Source of the DNA: an uncultured Ignavibacteria bacterium
Lineage (GTDB): Bacteria; Bacteroidota; Ignavibacteria; Kapaibacteriales; Kapaibacteriaceae
NCBI GenBank assembly: GCA_903939735.1
Contig: CAJAIA010000035.1
Span: 44,794-108,793 of the forward strand
DNA length: 64,000 nucleotides
Direction: 5' to 3'
The notes beneath the pieces were generated by a model. That model was not told the DNA's origin. It did not search any database and saw only the letters and a program-made list of their open reading frames with translations. Below are positions 59,764 through 64,000 of this stretch, piece by piece (positions within the stretch are counted from its first letter, which is position 1; every line of letters starts with the position of its first letter). Position numbers and translations under genes: made by a program.

Positions 59764-61743
59764 TTAGAGGTCGAGGTCGGCACGTAAGCCCGGCAGACCA
59801 TGTGCTGTGATGAGATTGCGAAGAAGCGTTTCGTAGCGTCCAACGCTTGGATCGTTCTGCGAACGCATGTGAAGCACGATATTGCCAAGCGTCATAATAC
59901 GCGATTGAGCTGGGAGGTTCTCGGCAAGTCGCGCTGCATCACGAAGTTGCTGGAGCGCGGTTCCATGATCGCCACGCGCGTGCGAGAGGATGCCTTCAAC
60001 ATTGCGAATCAGGCACACATCCACAAGCTGGACGTCGGGAAGCGATGATACCGTGTTGAGCGCTGCTTGCGCATCATCGAGTCGGCCCATGTCAATATCT
60101 GCCCGTGCAATCAGACACGAGAGTACAATGCGTTCGTGACGCGACATTCCAATCATCGACTCCAGCGCTTCGACAGCCGTAGAGCGTGCTTGCGCGCTGC
60201 GTCCTTGGACCAACGCATTCGTGCATGTACGGACAACATGATCAAACGTCTGCGCTGTGCCTTCGCCAACGGCTGTGCCTGCAGAACTCTCGCTCGTCGC
60301 TGATGCGCCATCATCATCGACATCAACAGCACCACGCAACGTTGGCAGCATCGTGGTGTTGATATACGATGCAAGCTCGGGAGCACCAGAACTTCCTGCA
60401 TGTTCAGCAACAACGCCAAGCATGCGTTCGACCATCTGTGTATCTTCAGCTTCGACACTGTGTGCTGCGATGTCGACTGCGAGCTGCGCACGAAGTTCTT
60501 CGTGTGGTGTGGCGGCGTACTCGCGTTGGAGAATCTGTGCGATGCGCTGATGGATGTCCTTCCGTTCTTCGTACTCCGGACGGTGCACGAAAAACGTGTA
60601 CGGAAACGCATCGGTAAACTCATACGTTGTGGTCTTCACGCCAAATCGCGTGCGCATGCCAACACTTCGAATCACACCGGTCGTGCGTTCAATACGGCGC
60701 AGCGTGCGGATCATGGAGAGCACATCTGTGTTGTTAAGTGCTGCCTGCAGGAAGGCTGTAAACTCACGTCCCTCAGCTGCGCACAGTGAAAGAACGATTG
60801 CATCATCCTCGCTGATATCACTCACCAGCATATCTGTCGTTGGATGGTCGCTTGCACGAAGCTTGATGCTATCAAAGACCGATGCGTCAATCGTCCCATC
60901 GCTTGCAACATGTCCTGCTGCTTCGAGGAAGCGCGCGTACTCGACAACGATACCTGGGTTGCCCCCTGACCGTTGGACGACTGCGTCGATGATTGCTTCG
61001 GGGATGGATGCAGTTGGCAATGCATCGTGCATGATGGATGCAACGGCATCACGAGAAACTGCCGGGAGATCCTGCATCCCGCCACGCACCACATCGTTGC
61101 GCATCAGTGTTTCGAGCGGAAGGTTCGACTGCTGCGAGATCTCGCGCTCGACGGTCCAGACAATCAACAGGGGAATCTGGTCGAGTTCCTGAACCAGCGT
61201 CGACAGGACCTCGACGCTTTGGGGATCCGACCAATGTCCATCATCGACCAACAAGATGAACGGTGTTTTCTCTGCGATTGTACGAAGTGTGGATGCACAC
61301 TCTTGTACGGCGTTGGCCTTCTTCTCTTGCAGTACTGCCGTCTCGCGCTTGTATTCGCGTACATCTTGCGAGATCGCTTTTGCGGCGTAGAACAAATCGC
61401 CGGCAATTGGCAGTGACGAGAGCAAGCTCATACCGACGTTGAGTGCGAGTCGCTTTCGAGCCTGCTGGCTTGACTGCACAAACAATCTGTCGATTGCGAG
61501 ACCGAATGGCTGAAGGGGGCGAATCGCAGTTGTGTTGAGTGTGCCGATAGGCGGGTGACAGTCGACGCGGATAACGGTTGCCGAATCGCGGTAGGTTTCT
61601 TCGAGCCATGTCAGCGTCGCAGACTTACCCCGTCCGGGCTCGGCCGCAACGATTACAAGTCCGCCCTTGCCACCGCGCCATGCATCAACATGTCGTGAAA
61701 GTGCTTGGCAAACTTGCTCGCGTCCATAGAGTGGAGTACTCAC
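59764..61743 (-). CDS. STAND/AAA_16-type ATPase with C-terminal helical (TPR-like) region
   Basis: YGREQVCQALSRHV, Walker A VAAEPGRGKSATL, Walker B FILLVDDGHWSD. Confidence 0.75.
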   Translation of the reverse strand: MSTPLYGREQVCQALSRHVDAWRGGKGGLVIVAAEPGRGKSATLTWLEETYRDSATVIRVDCHPPIGTLNTTAIRPLQPFGLAIDRLFVQSSQQARKRLALNVGMSLLSSLPIAGDLFYAAKAISQDVREYKRETAVLQEKKANAVQECASTLRTIAEKTPFILLVDDGHWSDPQSVEVLSTLVQELDQIPLLIVWTVEREISQQSNLPLETLMRNDVVRGGMQDLPAVSRDAVASIMHDALPTASIPEAIIDAVVQRSGGNPGIVVEYARFLEAAGHVASDGTIDASVFDSIKLRASDHPTTDMLVSDISEDDAIVLSLCAAEGREFTAFLQAALNNTDVLSMIRTLRRIERTTGVIRSVGMRTRFGVKTTTYEFTDAFPYTFFVHRPEYEERKDIHQRIAQILQREYAATPHEELRAQLAVDIAAHSVEAEDTQMVERMLGVVAEHAGSSGAPELASYINTTMLPTLRGAVDVDDDGASATSESSAGTAVGEGTAQTFDHVVRTCTNALVQGRSAQARSTAVEALESMIGMSRHERIVLSCLIARADIDMGRLDDAQAALNTVSSLPDVQLVDVCLIRNVEGILSHARGDHGTALQQLRDAARLAENLPAQSRIMTLGNIVLHMRSQNDPSVGRYETLLRNLITAHGLPGLRADLDL

Positions 61744-62765
61744 GAGCGATCTCCATCAGCTGTCGAGGATCGCTGCACGCCAAGGAAGGCACGAAGCAGA
61801 TGCTCGGTGTCGGAGTCAAGTTGCGCTGTATGCGCTGCGGTATCGCGACCATGTTCGGGCAGCTCTTCATCTGTTCGACCATACATCAGCACCACCGCGT
61901 ACGTTACGAGCAGCATGAACTCCAGTCCGAGTGCGCCAAGCACCACAGACGGATCGGTTGCGGGTAGAAATTTGAGTCCGCGAATACCGATCACGATGAT
62001 CAGCACAGCAGCACCCATGTACACCAGACCCAGGATGGCGTTGCTGTAGCGATTCGTGAAGTACTCGCGCATGTAGAATTTCACAGCGTCATGCGTACGC
62101 CACACACGGAGGAATCCGGATGAATCGCGCCACCGAATTGCATTGCGGAGCAGCACGAGTTGCGAAAAGGGCAGGGCAAAGCGATCGGCAAGGTCATGGA
62201 GAGTACGCAGGTTTGCGCTGACAATCTCGCGCGCGAGCGCAGCGATTTCCTGCTGCGTGTGTTCTCCGAACTGCACCATAGCTAGACGATCAAGAGCCGT
62301 GAGAATCTCCCGCTCAAGCTTTTGCTTGACCAGTCCTGCAGCGCCCCCTAACAGCGTCGTCAGCAGTGCAGCCAGCACAAATCCGCCAACGATCACCAAC
62401 GGTGCAAAGGCAATCACGGGCGAGAAGACGTACTCGGCATGTCGCAGCTTTGGTACGCCCTGCGCATCGAGTTGCACGGATGCTCCCGGACGCTCACGAT
62501 CGCCTGGATCGACCAGTGCCCATCGTGTAAATGGACTTGTGGTCACAACCTCATCTTCGCGGTTTTCGGAAATGCGGTAGTGCACCGCAGAGCCGTCGCG
62601 AAGTACTTCGCTGCGAAGAAATGTCGTGAAGAAGGACTCAACGGTGGGCACTGCCACCATCGTGAACAGTCCGATTGCACACACCACGGAGAGCAGGCCG
62701 AACACGATCATCTGCGCAGGTGTGTGTTCGGAGAGCTCGACAACTTTTGAACGAGTAGTAGCCAT
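61740..62765 (-). CDS. membrane protein of unknown function, translationally coupled to STAND-like ATPase
   Basis: Several TM segments (MIVFGLLSVVCAIGLFTMVAV; VIAFAPLVIVGGFVLAALLTTLLGG; AILGLVYMGAAVLIIVIGI); 4-nt overlap with downstream gene. Confidence 0.65.
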   Translation of the reverse strand: MATTRSKVVELSEHTPAQMIVFGLLSVVCAIGLFTMVAVPTVESFFTTFLRSEVLRDGSAVHYRISENREDEVVTTSPFTRWALVDPGDRERPGASVQLDAQGVPKLRHAEYVFSPVIAFAPLVIVGGFVLAALLTTLLGGAAGLVKQKLEREILTALDRLAMVQFGEHTQQEIAALAREIVSANLRTLHDLADRFALPFSQLVLLRNAIRWRDSSGFLRVWRTHDAVKFYMREYFTNRYSNAILGLVYMGAAVLIIVIGIRGLKFLPATDPSVVLGALGLEFMLLVTYAVVLMYGRTDEELPEHGRDTAAHTAQLDSDTEHLLRAFLGVQRSSTADGDRS

Positions 62766-62769
62766 GGGG

Positions 62770-62814
62770 GAAAATACAGAAAGCCCCGCACCAACGAGAC
62801 GTTGATGCGGGGCT
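62770..62814 (-). terminator. intrinsic terminator downstream of dnaK
   Basis: Minus strand AGCCCCGCA-T-CAACG-TCT-CGTTG-G-TGCGGGGCT then TTCTGTATTTT. Confidence 0.8.
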
Positions 62815-62836
62815 ATGAAGGAGCTATCTGTGTGTC

Positions 62837-64000
62837 TTACTTGTCGTCGACGATCGTATAGTCGGCGTCTTCGACATTCTTGCCGTCGCCGTTGGCTTCT
62901 GCACCACCTGGGGCACTGCCTGCTTCAGGCTGTGCCTGCGATGCCTGCTCGTACATCTTTGTCGATGCTTCGCTCCAGAGTTGGTTCAGGGCATCCATCG
63001 CCGGACGGATGTCGGCTGCGTTGTTCTTTGCAGCATCGGCCAGACGATCCTTTGCCTTCGAGATGCGGTCCTTTGTGTCGGCATCAAGCTTCTCGCCGTA
63101 TTCGGTGAGCTGCTTATCGGTGCTGTACACAAGTTGATCTGCCTGGTTGCGCAATTCGATTTCCTCCTTGCGCTTCTTGTCTTCGGCAGCGTGATCTTGT
63201 GCATCGCGCTTCATCTTCTCAACTTCATTCTTGTCCAGACCGCTCGAGCCCGTGATGCGAATGTTCTGTTCCTTGTTCGTTGCCTTGTCCTTCGCTGTGA
63301 CGCTCAGGATACCGTTGGCATCGATGTCGAACGTTACTTCTACCTGTGGCACGCCGCGAGGTGCTGGTGGAATACCATCGAGGTGGAACTTACCGAGCGT
63401 CTTGTTGTCGGCTGCCATCGAGCGCTCACCCTGAAGGATGTGAATTTCTACCGATGGCTGACTGTCGGACGCTGTTGAAAAGGTCTCAGTCTTGCGGTGC
63501 GGAATAGTTGTGTTCGACGAGATCATCGGTGTCATCACACCACCCATCGTCTCGATACCGAGCGACAGAGGAGTAACATCGAGCAGAAGCACATCCTTCA
63601 CGTCACCCGAAAGGACGCCCCCTTGAATTGCAGCGCCAACCGCTACAACCTCATCAGGGTTTACACCCTTTGATGGCTCCTTGCCGAAGAAGTTCTTCAC
63701 GATCTCTTGGATCTTCGGGATGCGAGTTGAGCCCCCTACGAGGATCACTTCATCGATTTGTGATGGCGACATCTTGGCATCGCGCAGTGCGCCTTCGCAT
63801 GGCTTGAGCGAGCGATCAAACAGGTCTGTGCAGAGCTGCTCGAACTTCGCACGCGTAATGTTCACGTTAAGGTGCTTTGGTCCGTCGGCTGTTGCCGTGA
63901 TGAACGGAAGATTCACATCTGTCTGCAGCATCTGCGAGAGTTCGATCTTCGCCTTCTCAGCGGCTTCGCGCAAGCGTTGGAGTGCCATCGGATCCTTGCG
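62837..64000 (-). CDS. dnaK: chaperone DnaK (C-terminal part; 5' portion beyond window)
   Basis: [79 protein letters not shown]; frame remains open to base 64000. Confidence 0.97.
   Translation of the reverse strand, partial: RKDPMALQRLREAAEKAKIELSQMLQTDVNLPFITATADGPKHLNVNITRAKFEQLCTDLFDRSLKPCEGALRDAKMSPSQIDEVILVGGSTRIPKIQEIVKNFFGKEPSKGVNPDEVVAVGAAIQGGVLSGDVKDVLLLDVTPLSLGIETMGGVMTPMISSNTTIPHRKTETFSTASDSQPSVEIHILQGERSMAADNKTLGKFHLDGIPPAPRGVPQVEVTFDIDANGILSVTAKDKATNKEQNIRITGSSGLDKNEVEKMKRDAQDHAAEDKKRKEEIELRNQADQLVYSTDKQLTEYGEKLDADTKDRISKAKDRLADAAKNNAADIRPAMDALNQLWSEASTKMYEQASQAQPEAGSAPGGAEANGDGKNVEDADYTIVDDK

Overview
64 kb chromosomal window, densely coding, from what looks like a Bacteroidota/Chlorobi-supergroup bacterium (inferred from T9SS-type C-terminal sorting domains, TAnnTTTG-type promoter boxes and F1Fo operon layout; taxonomy not tested). 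Housekeeping content: partial class V aminotransferase, upp, tatD, bcp-type peroxiredoxin, dnaX, enoyl-CoA hydratase, clpC, family-4 UDG, ddl, PfkB-family kinase, an ATP synthase cluster (atpZ/I-like, atpB,E,F,H,A,[hldD],G, without atpD/C), squalene/phytoene synthase, radA, obgE, paaBCD, TonB receptor, PhoB/PhoR-like pair, and a 3'-partial dnaK at the right edge. Accessory content is dominated by large secreted proteins: two tandem subtilases, a ~3751-aa PKD/Ig-like repeat protein, an Asp-box (BNR/YCF48-like) protein, a 1171-aa PKD-like protein and an Asp-box sialidase-like protein. No tRNA, rRNA, CRISPR array or transposase was recognised. Main items for follow-up: (1) a tatD ORF that runs in frame, without a stop, into a signal peptide and outer-membrane-barrel-like protein; (2) a recurring TA-N2/3-TTG box ending about 4 nt before start codons, suggesting leaderless transcription; (3) a membrane protein / STAND-like ATPase / secreted Asp-box protein cluster; (4) palindromic repeat copies inserted in frame in a CDS (HPERSEGPP peptide); (5) the giant repeat gene with an exact-period 504-nt super-repeat and a structured leader. 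All calls come from reading the sequence; no database search was run.
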